This document shows positions 13,255-28,819 of a stretch of DNA of 64,000 nucleotides, piece after piece. Position 1 is the stretch's first letter. The number at the start of each line of letters is the position of its first letter. The stretch lies in assembly GCF_000247815.1 (NCBI RefSeq), contig NW_004775881.1, positions 449,496 to 513,495 of the forward strand, given 5' to 3'. Source of the DNA: Ficedula albicollis. Its lineage: Eukaryota > Chordata > Aves > Passeriformes > Muscicapidae. The notes below the pieces were generated by a model. It was given only the letters and a program-made list of their open reading frames with translations, did no database searches and was not told the DNA's origin. The position numbers were made by a program, and so were the translations under genes.

Positions 13255-13560
13255 GGAAAGTAAGAATATTTTAAGAGCTCCAGCAGTATGTTCTCCAACA
13301 GGTATCACCCTTGCTTTCCCCCATAAAAACCCCAGCCTCAGACCAGATCACCAGGGAGCTGTTGTCCGTGGCCCCCTTCACAGAGCTGCTGGATAATAAA
13401 GGAATCTGTGGAATTGCCATACGATGCTGGGATAACCTCTCAAGCAGAGCTGAAGTCACTGCAGACCTGATCACTTGCAGCCAGAGGCTGCCCACTTGCT
13501 GAGGTTACCCGGTGGCCAGGAGAACTGCCAGCCCCCTAGAAGGCTGTCCATTGGGGGACC
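13255..13560 (+). mobile_element. Possible LTR fragment (+)
   Basis: A TATA-like cataaaaacccc near 13,321 is followed about 70 bases later by aataaagg at 13,395-13,402, spaced as in an LTR promoter and poly(A) signal. The orientation is opposite to ERV-B. No ends or target-site duplication could be fixed, so this may be coincidence. Confidence 0.28.
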
Positions 13561-14185
13561 CTCTCTCTGGGAAGGTTGCGGCATTCTGGGTTGGGTCAAC
13601 AGACCCCCCCCCCTGCCCCCCCAGCTGCCTACAATGCAACTGCTGGCAAATTAAAGGCCAAGTGGAGTATTGGAAAAAGATGTGTTCAGGAAGAGGGTGT
13701 AAGATGAAATGTCCAATAGAGCATGCTGGAGTTCACCAGACATGTGAAATTACAGGGCTCAGTTAATGTGTAAGAAATTACACTGACCCTCTATAGTGGG
13801 ATGGTTTGCTGCCTAATTATAAGCAACTTTATCTGTAGGCACTCAGAGGCATCACTTTGGGTATTGAAACTGCTATGCCAGTATTCATTCCCAAATAGAA
13901 CTTTCTATGATGTTATGGTTTTTGTAATTCACCCTGTTTGGTTTTTTTTAATAGAGACTGTGGAGGTGACATGTTAATAATAATAACAAATACACAAATA
14001 TTGAAAGCTATTGTGCTTTTACCATATTGGATGCTCAGCACTGTGTAAGCATGGAACAAAATTTTACATATCCCAGACAGGTCTGTTCTGTTTCTTTTTT
14101 GAATGTTTTATTGCTTGAATAATTGTACACAAGCACAGCATGATTTTCCCTAGCTGCTTTGTTTCGAGCTGAGGGAAAACACATA
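13561..14185. other. Non-coding sequence, no gene seen
   Basis: No recognisable domain, repeat family or RNA gene lies between the ERV-B area and the solo LTR. Confidence 0.55.
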
Positions 14186-14429
14186 ATAAAGTGAAGTGGT
14201 GCTCTTCAATGTGTTCCTCTGAGGGTGACCTGTGCTCTTGGAGCCTGGAGCACACTTGCTAAAAAACTGGCTGACGAAGAAGGTGAAGGATGGGTATTCA
14301 GACGGAAATCTGAGGGAAGGTTTATTTGGTCTCAAAAGGAGTCCAGGGACAAAGACAAAACTGGGTTGAGGGCACAGGGTTAAATATGGAAAAAAAGAGG
14401 CAGGTTTGAGGGTCCAATAGGGACAGGGG

Positions 14430-15990
<1,561 letters not shown>

Positions 15991-18900
15991 AATGGAGAAG
16001 TTCATGTTTATTTGTCATCGTGCAGAGTTACTGAAGTGCTTTTGCTTAGATTTGATACTTATCTTTTTAAAGACCAGCTGGAAATGTGAGTTTCAAAGCT
16101 CACAACTGATACTGTAGAATTATCAGGAGATAAGGAGAGATGAAAAGAACTTTCAATTTTGCTTCTTACCTTTGATTATTAGTTGCCAACAAAGAGGACT
16201 CTTTTCATAAGGACACTATGCTAGTATTCTGTCAGTAGCTTCCAGTGGCTTACTTGTCTTTTTTTACTGGAAACTACCTTATCTTCAGTTGTGCGACTGA
16301 CTTGAAACCTTCTGTGAAACATTCAATTTAAATATGAAATAAAACATGTTCACACTTCACTAGGGCCAACCCTTTTAGCAAATCTGTTTTGGAATGTAGT
16401 ACCATGAGTTGCTGGATTGTGCAGGGCATGAACCTCTGCCATGGGACTGTGGCTGTGAGAAGCAGAGCTAGGAGCCTGTGCCAGTGGATATTCTTCATTG
16501 TTACAGGAACAACAACTGAAAATGCAGATTCTCTTTACAATTAAAAGGATAGTATTGCCATTTCTTCAGAGAGTCCTCTCGGTATTTTCTCCTGTTACAA
16601 TGAAGGAGATAATCCCTTTCTTAGGTAATTCCAAGTTCCAGTTTTACTAGAAGTGTGTTCTGTGTGCCCTGCATGTTCTGAAGGAGTTGAACAGGTTGTA
16701 CCTAAATTTGGAAGAGGATGCATAAATAGATGGTGTTTATTATTTTAGCATCTGATGCAAAGAGCTTTTAAATGTAGTAGGTCACGACTGACTTAGTGAA
16801 CACTGAGCCAGTAACTCTTGTTCAACATTACGCTCACTGCAAGACGGTAATCAAGTGAATAGAGGCGCTTTTGCAAAGGGTACCAATCATCATATGGCTC
16901 AGCCTGATTTCTTATCCCAGGTCCCTCATCAGCATGATTGCTTTCATCTTTTTCCCTAGCTTTGCAATAGCCTGAAGCGTCATAAAATCCCTCAACCCTA
17001 TGCCCTTTGTTGCATACAAGTGTATTCTTTGAGAAATTGCATGGAACAGACATACTTCAACTAGCATTGAAGCTTATATAAATAGGAATGTTTTGAGGTT
17101 CTTTTGTTGCTGTTATTTTTGTTTTGTGTAGGAGGATGCTGTGTTTTGTTGATTTAAGATGTTTGAGGAATTTTAGAGACTTTTTAGAGGTACATTCGGT
17201 GTTTGAAAGCAGCTGGATTTTCTCTCTAAACTTGCTGAATGGAATTAGTTCCACAAACCCTTTGTCATTTTCCAGAATATGCTGCCAACCCTGAATTTTT
17301 AGAAAAACTGTAGCTTTCTTTACTTAAGCTGTCTGCCATCTTGTTTTCCAGGTATTTTTGAGTATAGAGTATAGAGTAAAAGCTTGAAAACAAATGCATA
17401 AGGTGGGCATGTTTCAAAAAAAAAAGTTTGAGTTTTTAAAGAATAATGGGACAAGAAACAAAGGCATATGGAACACAGATCTGCTGAGCATTTCGGATCA
17501 AATGTGGGTCATCTGTTTCATGCTGTGGCATGTAGAGAAATCTCAGAATTCACTTGTAACTGAGCCAATAACTGAGCATGTGAAAATTGTTTCTGTGAAA
17601 ATGAAAAATCATGAAATATTGCTGTCCTTGCAGTAAACACTGCTATTTTCTGGATCAGTTTTTTATGCAAATTATTTTTATTTTGCTTGTGTTGGTCTTT
17701 CCAACAGGGGTCTACTGCAGAGTTCCTGGTGAAATAGGAAGGAATCCTCATTTTGAGCACTTTTGAATGTCACCACAAATATTTCTGCTGAGTACTGTAA
17801 ATGGAAAGTCCAAAATAATTAGAAAAGACCTCTCTAATCAAACATGTTACAGACTATATAGCTGTGACTCATGAACCCTACAACACATAACCTTGTAAAA
17901 CTTTGTTTTTCCATTTGTCTGGATACTTATATTGTATTGAAAAAATCTTAGGAAAGAACAGTGATGATAAGCAAGCTAATTAATAATGCCCTTAAAGAGG
18001 CAATGCATGGGAAATTGTTGCCTGCTTTGCAGGCTTGTCATACACTGGAGTTAGGATTGATAATTACTCTTCCAGGGGGAGAAGTTTCCCTTGTCATTAC
18101 TGAGCAAGGAACAGGAACATTCAGTCTTGGAGAATGTGCCAAATATTTCTGATGCAGTTTAGGAATATACATGTATGTACACATCAGGTTCTTGCTCAGT
18201 GCTGCCTTGCCCAGATGGAGTCATATGTCATGAATCATTGACAAGGTTTGATTCATGGTTCTGACATTTTCCCTACAAGTCTCTTGCATGCTGGGGTATC
18301 TTCAGCTAGTGCTAATCAGTGGGGATGACATTTTCTCCATACTAACACTGGATTACCAGCTTCCAGCAGGCAAAACAGCTTAGAAAAAGGAAGTCCTCCT
18401 AACCTTTTCTTGACTCTGGATGATTAATAGTGATGGGGACTGGGCAGCTTGAAAATGGCTCCAATACCCATGTCTTAATGATCATCCACACCCATCAGAG
18501 CAGAATGTTGCATTAATTGACAGTTAACCTAAATGCCTCATAAGATAAATTGAAGGATAATATGTTTACATAAGCCAAATGTAGACAGCAAAGTTAGTAG
18601 GTGTATAAGTAAGCCAAAAGAAATAAAAGCAAATCTTTATATCCACCTTCATTTAAGCTCATCTTCAGCTAGCAATCAGTCAGAATACTTTGGTGCTTTA
18701 TGGCTGGGATCTAGTTCTTGGACAAAGCCCACTACTTTGGATTTAAATGTCACTGAGAAAGCTCCTATATTTATGGGTTACATACATGTGGTAAGTGGCC
18801 AAACTTTTCTTGGAATTCTGTTCAGATTCAAGCATTCTGCCTTTTTCTTAATGTTTTCCTGTAATTCATCACTTTCTTAGGGGTCAGTTTAAATATTCTC

Positions 18901-21900
18901 ATACAGGACATGCAACAGTTCATCTTACTGTAGAAATGCTAATGTATTTCAGATGTTAACGAGACAATATTCTCCTTTCCAGATGACATACATGCTTGTT
19001 CCTTCACTGGACTATAAACAAATCATTATTCCATTGTGAGATAAGCATTCTTTCATCTGACTGATGATGCACAAACCTCAGTACATAGATTTTCACAAAG
19101 CCACATCCTTATACCAACAGTACTACCAGGTACAGGCATGTAAGACAGATAAAAAGTTAAGTACATTTCCAATTTTTGAGGGTCATCATGTCGATAATCA
19201 GCACTTGTGGTGAGACTGTGGATTTGAGATCAAGGGTACCCAGGCCTTGAGAGATCCAGTGACAAGTTATTGTCTGAACCAGCAGATGAAATGGATTTAC
19301 TGTAGTGATCAGCTTTTTTCTTTTTGTTAGAGAAACATTGTTATTAGTTACAGAAGAACTATTTTTCATGCTCTATTTATAAATACCCAGGATAAAAGTA
19401 GATTCTACATAAGTTAAGGGAGTCATGGGGGAGGGAAGGAGTGCTTTCATTGCTGCTGAGGAGTAGGGAATATACAAGGTGATTTTGGATAGAAGTTGAT
19501 TTTGTTGAATTATTTAGCAGTGATGCATTCCCTCCATCCAGCAGGAATAAACAGTGAGTCTGTGTTCTGGTTTTCCAGTGTGAGGGAGCTAAGTACTGTA
19601 GTAGTATATGATCTGTTATAGAGGGTCTAGATCAAAGATTATAATGAAATGCCACTGTGAAGACCCTTCATCACTATTTTGTAAAGCTCAATAATGTGTG
19701 AGAACTTGTAAGAAAAAAAGGTCTTTTAATTAGTACCTCTACTCTGCTCTTTATTACTTTATGTAATTCCAGCTACACACAAGGCACTTAATATTAGTGG
19801 AACTATGCTAGTGAGAGAAGAAAATGAAGAACAAAGAAGAACCTATCTTGACTTTTTAGCCTATGTACATGTATGTACTGTTTTCCAATTTCTTTGCATA
19901 TGTACATAAATTGATTGAAAGTTGCTTAAAAACGTGGCATAATTGATAGGGGAAAAAAAAATCTTACCAAAGACTTGGATTTTACCCATTAGTGTTTATT
20001 GTGACCTTTTTGTTTGCAATGGAAAAAAAAAAACAAAGCCAAACATTTTTACTTTCTCCTTTGCTCTTCTTCAGACATAGCCCCTCTTCTTAAATATTAT
20101 GTATGAAAGCCCAACTCCACAGGGGTCTTTAGCCTCTGATTAAATGTGAGCCTTTAGCCTCCCATTGACTTCACTGAAACCAAGATTTTCCCTGAACTGA
20201 TAAAATGGTTAAGCACTACTAAACCACACATGCCATAATGCACACCCAAAATGCCTGTGGTTTCTTTTCAAGGACTGGCAAAAATACTGTTGCTAGGTCA
20301 CAGGGTATTAAACCAGTGTTTCTGTTGCCAGATATCCTGCAGAACCATTGTTGATATGCAGAGGAATGTTACTAAGCGTTCCACTCCCCAAAATGTTCTT
20401 AATGTCAAAAGGAGAGTGTACCTTTTAACATGTTGCTTTGAATTTTAAATACGTTTCCTTATTTGCAGTGCTTTGGAATTTACCTTTTACATTGAATGTA
20501 TCTGCCCAAAAATGTCAATATTGTCTTTTCACTTTGTTTCAAAATATCCCAAATTTGTGTACCAGCACTGAGTAGGATAACCAGCTTCTGAAGATCTGTT
20601 ATGAGCATCTCCAAAGTGCTTCTGATTTGTTTCAGAACTTTGTCTAGACATAGAAATGTAAGAATCCTTGGTTCTAAGACTTTCCATAAAGATAGTTAAC
20701 TGATTCTGTATGAAACCTGCCTAGAAACTCCCTAGGTACATTTCCTCCTAGGTACATTTGCACAAGTGGTACTGTCTGTCACTTCTGAATTTATATAGAT
20801 ATAAACTGCTCAATGATAATCAAAGAGTCTGTATCTATTACCAACTTCAATCTGTTCTGATCTGCCCAAGAACTGAGCACCATTGTAATCATAGGCTGGA
20901 AGTGACAAAGGAAACATGAAGCAGTCATAATGGGACTCCTTCCAAACAATTTGCTAGGACATGTGAAATAGACATAGATGCACCAGAGCTGACACATTTT
21001 AGACTGTTAATGTGTTTTTTCTTGAGTATACATGGATTGCCCAAAATTAGGGCCTTCTTAAGAATATGTCCAAACCATATTGCTTTTTGTAAAGGACTTT
21101 GCTCACACACTACACTGTTGATCAAATGTCTCCACATTGAAGTGGATCTGTATGTTTCAGTCACTGAATTAATGATTAAAGATTACTTCCTGCAGGGACT
21201 TAATATAGAAGGGAGGCTTCCTAAAGGTGTAGTTCTCCTTACAGTCAAAAGATGGTAGTACAATTTCTATTCCAAACAGTTCATCAACACAGAGTAATAG
21301 CCATTCATTCATTCTTTGCACTTAAAGGGATAGGGCAAGAAAAGAAAGGTAGGGCTCTGAAGATGAGATCCCAGCAGCCAGTTGTTTTTCAGGCATTCAT
21401 TATGACCAGGACCTTCTCTGGTAGTCAGTAATCCTGAATGTGGCCAAGATGACCAGGTTTAGTTGACTCTTGCACAGCCATCAAACCACCTGCTGCCAGA
21501 ATGGATATCTGTACAGAAGGTATTATTAAAAGGCTTAGGGGGTTGACAGAGCATGAAATGAAAGTGTCCTTCTCATCGTCTCTGATGTTTTCATGAAGTC
21601 TCCAAAAGCAACAACTGATGTAATTAAAGTAGCAAGTTTAATTAGAGCTAACTATTGATTAGTTCAATGTTAATCTCTAAGTATTTCATACTGAGGTGCA
21701 GATAGTTCATAGCAAGAAAATGGTGCTTCTATGGAAAATAGTACTAGAGTTTCCTTAATTTAAAAGGGAGAAAAATTGCCACTAACTGCTCAAAACAGAG
21801 ATCTAAGGCAGGCTGTTCCCTGACAAATGTGTGCCCTTCCCAGCACATTTTATTTTCTAAGAATACAAAGCAAATAAGATGCTTATGCTCAATAAAATGA

Positions 21901-24379
21901 ACTTGGTTTTTTTCACTAATCAACAATGGGATTTCAATCTCATTTTGTCTGTAATGAATCCTGTTAGAGCAGCTGTTTGCTTGGGAATACTGCTGATTGT
22001 AGCAGAATCTGGGAAACTAATTTTACACAGAGGATACATGATGTTCTTCAGCAAAGTAGGATCAGTAAGGATCTAATATTTCTACCACACAGATATTTAG
22101 ATTCATATGGTACTACTTCTGAGCTGAGAAAGCAGAAACATGTCTGCGTGCAGCATGTGCAAAGACTGTAATGGAAAAATTATATCCTTGAGTAATAGAA
22201 TAAGTATTTCCATATAAATTGAAATGCTGCTGTGAATCTGCTTAGAAGCAAGATTAATATTTTGAGACAAGTACTCAAATATAGATACAAGTGCTCTGCT
22301 TTTTGGTGTGTAATACCTGTTTTAGGAATTCCAGTTCTGCCAGTGCCCGTAAAAATTGTGCTTGGTCTTAACAAGTTAAGTTCAGGCACCAGTATTATGC
22401 ACTCTATGAAGGCAGTGAAGGGCCTTCAGGCTCAACATAGAAGTAGCCAAAAGAAAACACTTAGTACAGGAGTTTGTCAAAATTTTCTTGCTTTCAGGAA
22501 CCAAGGTACAGTTGAAAGCCACACATTACCACATTTTTCTACCAAGGACTCCCTTATGGATGTCATCCACTGCAGCAGGGCTGTATTTGGAGAAGGCAAA
22601 ACAAATAGTGGTATTTTTCAATTCTCTGGCTTCAGATTGAAGTATACAATGAGAGCTATTGCCACAAAAAAAGCTTGGCAGACCAAGACAGAATCCCATC
22701 TCTGAAGTGGCTATGAGAGCGTTATGCTGCAAAATCAAAGATTTGTTTTCTGTTCCCTGATTTCAGGCTCACCCTGGGAACAGGAGGGAGTTTGTGACTT
22801 TTAAGAGTTGAAATTTTAGTTTCAGGCACTGGGGTTATCTGAGATGTGTCTAAATAGTTCTCTCAATTCTCTGTATTATCTCTAGAAAATTATTGTAGGA
22901 GCAGACTCACATTTTTGGTTCCTTCCCACCAAGCTAGAGCCCATTCACCTCTAGAAATCAAGGAACTCTTTGTGCATGGAAAACCACTTCTGCAAAACCT
23001 GAAAGAGATAAAAAATACTGCTAACATACATTCTTGCAGCTCTTTCCTCCCTCCTGCAATGATCTATATCTTAATTCACAGTGGCTTCTAAAACATTCTA
23101 GTTATCTCTAGGAATTTTTTTTAGGCATGGCATAGTGTGTGGTTCCTAAATTATAAGTAATCCACTGAAGTAGCTAATTTTGACTGGACTGCTGGAAAAG
23201 ATTGCTGATGAGTGTTTTTAATGAGTGCTTTTATGACTTCCATTACCCTTGGAACCCCTACATGCCTAGAAAGTTGCTCAATTCATTCTAAATTGGAGGT
23301 AACACCATAAAAAAGTCTAACTAGCTGAATGTGTCGGTCACGCTGGAATATAATTGTCTTGGTAGATAGTTTTGTTTTGTGTGTTGTGTTTCCTTGCATT
23401 TAACAATTATAAAGACATTCCAAGTAAGCAGTGCTATAGGAAGTTCTCTCTGGATGTTCCTGGAGTCTGGAAACATCCATTCAAATGCAGAACTTCTAGG
23501 GCACAAATGGTGTCAGAGCAAGTGACAAGCTGTCTCCATGCTGAGTTGATGAAGCAGGAGACCTAAAGGTAATTATTTCCTGTTCTTTTTTGGGCTTCCT
23601 GGTCTGAAAGGGATAGGCTGAAAAGTTTGAATGTTGGTTATGATGATGGTGTCAAAGTACTAAAATGCAGGGAGAATGGGGACAGTGGACGAGACAAGGA
23701 CTAAAATGTGCCACCAACTGTTCATTTGTTTTCCAAACAAACTATGACTGACCTCCCTTTTATACGTCCACCTTCCCCTGTGTACAGCAGCACCTGTTTT
23801 ACCTGCTGTCTCTTACTATGTCCTGCAGTAACTGTAAGCAAACCAAAAAATTTTATTTAATAATAAAGGCAGGATAGACCACTTCAAACAGAACACTGCA
23901 TGTACTGTGTTCAAGAGGCTTTTGCTAGATACAATGACATTAAAACTTGTCCAGATGTGGTTGAAATCTCTAATGGCTGTTGAAGGCAGAACCTCCAGCA
24001 CTGAGAAACAGTCTTTCATGTGACTAAATCCATGAGACAGCTAAGAAGCCATGCTATGCCGCTTGGTTGCAGTGCTCTCTGGCTGTGGGACACATTCAGC
24101 AGCACTTTTTCTCTCTTCCAAAATTACATCAGTAGATACAATCCAGATCTTAGCAGAGAAACATGGAAATTCATATAATTTTCTGCCTGAATTAGAAACC
24201 CTCTGTTCTGTGGGAGCTTGCAGAATTGTTTCGGCCTTTTGATTATAGTGCTAATGATTATGTATCTGAATTTCCCTTCTTTCTGGATGAAGTAGTGAGG
24301 CACAGATGAAGTTATTACCTTTCATTTCAATGGGTTGAGGCCAACTGAGTTTCAGTAAGCCAAACTGCTCAGTCACAGC
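15991..24379. other. 8.4 kb non-coding sequence, no gene seen
   Basis: AT-rich DNA with only short chance open frames, none longer than about 160 codons and none with a recognisable domain. Short A- or T-runs and minor direct repeats occur (for example cctaggtacatttgc near 20,735-20,762). I see no exon, RNA gene or nameable element. Confidence 0.55.
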
Positions 24380-24635
24380 AACCTGAGACAGTGCTACAGA
24401 TTACGGGCAGAGTGGCTGGAAAACTGCCTGATGGTGAACAACTTAGAGATGCTGGTCCACAGTCGGATGTGTTCCCAGGTGGCTAAGAAGCTCAGTGATA
24501 TCCTAACCTGTATCAGAAATAGAGTGGCCAGCAGGACCAGGGCAGTGATTGTCCTCCTGTACTTGGCCCTGTTGAGGTCCTTACCTCAAATTCATGAGAC
24601 CTTGGAATCTTTTCCAGACTTTATGATTCTATGAA
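24380..24635 (+). mobile_element. CR1 LINE 3' fragment with intact terminal tail
   Basis: The segment contains the CR1 hallmark series: a cagagtggctggaaa block, a cccaggtggctaagaag block, cctgtatcagaaatagagtg, gccagcaggaccagggcagt, and a cctgtacttggccct block. It ends in tttatgattctatgaa, the CR1-specific 3' terminus. Part of the usual 3' untranslated region is missing between about 24,580 and 24,615, so it is an internally deleted copy. It has no target-site duplication, as expected for CR1. Confidence 0.88.
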
Positions 24636-27539
24636 GCTAGAACTCTTTAACTGCAGATACTCAGTGACAAATTTGACTCTTCTGTGTATCCTCTTAATGC
24701 AGCCTCCTGTGGTGTAGCTATATAAAACCAGTGAAACTTCTTTTTACTCTATCTACTCTGGACCTACAAAGAAAGATTGATGGATAAAATTCTCATTTTG
24801 ATGTTAAGTGGTAACTTTTCAAGTAGGACCAATTGATTTTTTCTGATGATGTAAAAAAAAATCTGAGAGTGTTTGGAGTATTATGGATAGAAAAGGGAAA
24901 TGCAGTCGTGCAAATCTTCATTATTTGAAACTTCCAAACCCATCCTTGTAGAGCAAGAAAAATAATCAGTTTACTAAAAGATAGTAAAACGAGGAGACCA
25001 TTTTAGATTCAAGACAACCTTGCCATAAGCACAGATAACTCAGAGACTTCTTGATATTCTGATATAATAATGTTGGATCCAGTAAATGAGGGACCATTCT
25101 CAAATATTTATTGAAAAAAATTCTTAAATTATCAGAGCTATGGACTTTGCATAGGAAAAAAGGCAAGATATCCTGGCTGGGACAGAGACCTAAATTTCCT
25201 GTGTTGGCCTTTTGCAAGTCTGTTGATTCTTTTTCTACCTTGCTCAGCCATCTTTACAATAGACAGGCTATTATTTAGCTAGTCACAAGGTTTACTTGAG
25301 GTGAAACATCTTTGTTCAGAGATAGTGTTTTATATCTTACACTGTCATAACAGAGTAGTCTGTGTTCCACTCTCTGGCAGTTGAACATCATCTCTGCTTC
25401 TCATCCTAGGGAGTGACTAGTTCATTGGCCATATCATGCAATCATATCGCAAAAACCTTGGGTACTGTCAGTGTTTAATCTGCCCCTAATGAAGCCTGCC
25501 AGATTAGCTTACACTATTTGGCATTATTGTCATTATTTGGCAATGATTTGTGCTTCTAAAACAAGGAAAGAAATAGGTAGGCCTGCAGTTGTGAGTGTTA
25601 ACTAAAATTGAAATCCACAAGAAACCAGGCAGAAATCCACCTTTGATCTGTTTCCTGTGTCTTCAAGGATAGATGAAATCAGTTTAGTTTTAATCCCCAT
25701 AATGACTATTCCTTGGCTGAACTCAGGCAAGATCCCTGCAGGGACTGATGCCAGATATAGGGCCTGCCTAATCTCTGGGGTATACTAGAGTTCAAATTCC
25801 CTCAATCTGGAAAAATCACAGTGGAGTGCAGGCTCGTACACAGGACAGAGGCTTGTTAGTGGCCATGCACAGAGACAGATTGTGTGTTTGTGTGCTAAGC
25901 TCTTTGGCATTTCTGTTATATGAGTCAGTATGCAGATCCCTGCCAGCTCAGGTGGCCCTGCACCCGCATTTGTAGACATGGCCTTAAATACCTAATGGCT
26001 CCCTTAAATACTTCAGGCAGGAATGTCAGCCTTCAAAATCTGCCATGTAGCCCAGGTGTCTGGAGATGCTAAGCAGCATCAAGGGCTGAGCAGCTGGAAC
26101 ATCTCCCTCATACTTAGGCACAGAAGACACTGTGCCTGTCCTCTCTGAAGCAGTTAGTTTGCTGCTTTGAAGCAGCAAAACAGCTCCGGCCATCGGAGGG
26201 CACAGTATCAGAAACCTGATTCTACGCCAAATTAACAGCCTATTACTGAGGCATTGATTGGACTTTCAAGGTTAGTGCCTTCAACAACAGCATGAGTACA
26301 GGCTACTTTGTTCCCTCCTGCATTCCCTTTGCTATTTGCTAATAGCAAGACAGCAGCTTCAGGAGGATTCCCAAGTTACAATAACCTAAAAAGATACAGT
26401 TAAGGGAATGTTGGTTAAGATTTTATCTGTCGACTAGGAGATTTGAGCCCCAATCTGTCATCTCTTGAGTACTGTAACTGGCTCTCATCTCTTCCCCAGT
26501 CAGCTTTTTTAAGAAAGGGAACTTAAGAGAATGAGTATGTATGAATCCCAGCTGGAGACGGGCATTTCCCTGCAGTCCAGATGAGGATACCAAGTTCATG
26601 GAGAGAATTTAAGATCTTACATTCACAGTTGCTAAGTTAGACAGCTCTGTGCTAAAATGCTGGCTTTTGTGGGTGTCATTGCAGTGGGATTGCTTAAACA
26701 CAGAAATCTTGGCAGGAGGATCTGCAGACTAAAAGGCACCTTGTGGTTAGGAGCTGACACCCTTGTCTGAGCCTCTTTGTGAATCTGTCTCTTCCTTTAT
26801 TTACTGCTAAGATTTCTTTTCATCATCCAAAACATGTCAATTCAAGTAGATGGGAAGTAGGACTTTTTCACTATAATAGGACCATGAAAGAAAAGAGACT
26901 GCAGTATCAAAAGCAGTACAAATCTGATGAGCAGTCAGTGCCCTAGAAATATAAGTAACCTGTCTGTGTAAAAGTCTGGCATGGAGTTAACTGAGGCAGT
27001 CTGACAACAACACATTTCTTTTGGAATAAGTGACATAATATTGTACAAAGGCTTTCTACTGACACTTCTGTCTCATACTAAAGTCATAGGTAATGTTATG
27101 TTGCTAATGTATTTTTTCAAAGACCTGATGTAATGGCGTGGGAAAAGATGTGGAAAACATAATAAATATTGATAGAATGGGTGAAAGGCATTTTAAATAA
27201 CCACTGAAAGTCTGCCTTTCTCAGCTGTATGGTAGGGTTGCAATCATGTTCCATGAGGTGTGCCAAACAATGAGCAGGTCATAACAGCTGAATTACATTT
27301 TTTTTCTGAACCCATTCATGGAGAGGCCATCTTTACAGATCTTGGGCTGTCAGAGAAGCTTGGACTCCAAAAGTGAACTAACTCCCTCCTGGAAAGAAGC
27401 TAACAGCAAGCTCACAAGTTACAGCTGTGTTTGGGTTAGCTCCAATAAAAGTGCAGAGGATCGTGCCTTAAGGCTGTGGGAAAACCCTTTACAGTAGGGT
27501 TGAGTAAAAAATCACCCCCAGAATCCTCCAGTTCCAGTA
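24636..27539. other. 2.9 kb non-coding sequence, no gene seen
   Basis: No open frame with recognisable similarity and no nameable repeat. Composition is ordinary for avian intergenic or intronic DNA. Confidence 0.55.
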
Positions 27540-27870
27540 TGTTGATCATTGCAAGAAAGTTCTCTCCTTCTCTTGTTGTTATTGGTTCCTTTTTGCTGCA
27601 ATAATTTTAATATTCCTAATCACCCTTCTCTATTGGATCCCCTCCCTAAACTCCGCCCTAATTCCTCTCCTCCTCCAAGTTTATAAATACCCCTGCCATG
27701 TCCTAACACTTGCTTTTTCCCATTGTCCTTGGGCATGGAACAAGCCTTCCTGTACCATCTTTCCCAGTTCATTTAGTACAAACTGTTCGGCTTGCTGTTT
27801 GTTGTTTTCTATTGTTTTCTATTATTAAAGCTTTTTAGTTCCCAAACAATAGGGTCAGATTTTTTTTATG
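27540..27870 (+). mobile_element. LTR-like sequence with TATA and poly(A) signals
   Basis: A pyrimidine-rich stretch with CCAAT-poor U3-like sequence leads to tttataaatacccc near 27,680. About 140 bases later comes attaaagc near 27,824, followed by a short segment ending ...cccaaaca near 27,848. This is the order of promoter, R and U5 in an LTR. I could not find a target-site duplication or a convincing primer-binding site after it, so the borders and identity are provisional. Confidence 0.4.
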
Positions 27871-28096
27871 CATAAAATCACTGAGTTCAGTAGTCCTGGT
27901 TTAGGGCAAATTTGGGAGGAAACCTCCGAATGTGGGCCCTCCAGGAAACAGATTCAAGCAGTCCCTCCCACAACTGGTTCGGGGAAAAATATTTCCCCAG
28001 AGAGAAGTGGAAAAGAAATCTGTCTATTTTACAGACAAAGCACTTCCCAGCACAAAAATGAACAATACCAAACAGCAAAACCTCTCACTGCTCCAA

Positions 28097-28660
28097 AGAG
28101 ATGACAAACTCAGAAGAGTCTCCTCCATGGGTTGCAGCCTGGCTCACTCAGTCTGTTATCAGTCCCTCCGGTGCTGGAAGATGCTGTGGCCCAGGCCAGG
28201 CCTAGTGGGCCACAGGTGTGAGCTCCAGGTGCTTCCCTCGGGTTTTCAGTTCAGAGCAGGTTCAAACAATTCCAAGAAAAAGGGAAAAGAAGAGTCCAGG
28301 GGAACTCCTTTGCCTCAGCTAGCCAGAAAAACCAACCAAAAAGCAAAAAAGAGCTGTCTCCCGCTGTCCACTGCAGACAGAGATGACAAACTCAGAAGAG
28401 TCTCCTCCATGGGTTGCAGCCTGGCTCACTCAGTCTGTTATCAGTCCCTCCGGTGCTGGAAGATGCTGTGGCCCAGGCCAGGCCTAGTGGGCCACAGGTG
28501 TGAGCTCCAGGTGCTTCCCTCGGGTTTTCAGTTCAGAGCAGGTTCAAACAATTCCAAGAAAAAGGGAAAAGAAGAGTCCAGGGGAACTCCTTTGCCTCAG
28601 CTAGCCAGAAAAACCAACCAAAAAGCAAAAAAGAGCTGTCTCCCGCTGTCCACTGCAGAC
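28097..28660. repeat. 282-bp tandem duplication, copies apparently identical
   Basis: Copy 1 (28,097-28,378) and copy 2 (28,379-28,660) match throughout by eye. Because 282 is a multiple of three, an open frame of 295 codons (27,932-28,819) runs through both copies and repeats a 94-residue block. That protein shows no recognisable domain, has no paralogue in the window, and probably reflects a frame without stops rather than a gene. The sequence follows an LTR-like segment and may be internal sequence of that element. Confidence 0.85.
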
Positions 28661-28819
28661 AATGGTCTGTGTGAAGAATGCAGGGGAGCAAGTGCTGTCT
28701 CTGATAACAAACTCTGCACTTCTTCTTCCCCTTTCACTCTTGGAATTAGTCTTAAAGTTGCAGAACTCAATATTCAACACCAACATAACAGAACAGACGA
28801 TTTGGAGATACAAGCATAG

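Noticed and set aside
22232..22705. 157-codon open frame
   Set aside because: No domain, amino-acid use typical of random AT-rich DNA, and no exon signals.
27932..28819. 295-codon frame as a host or viral gene
   Set aside because: The length is created by an in-frame 282-bp duplication. There is no recognisable domain and no start context or splice evidence. Kept only as a repeat and a finding.
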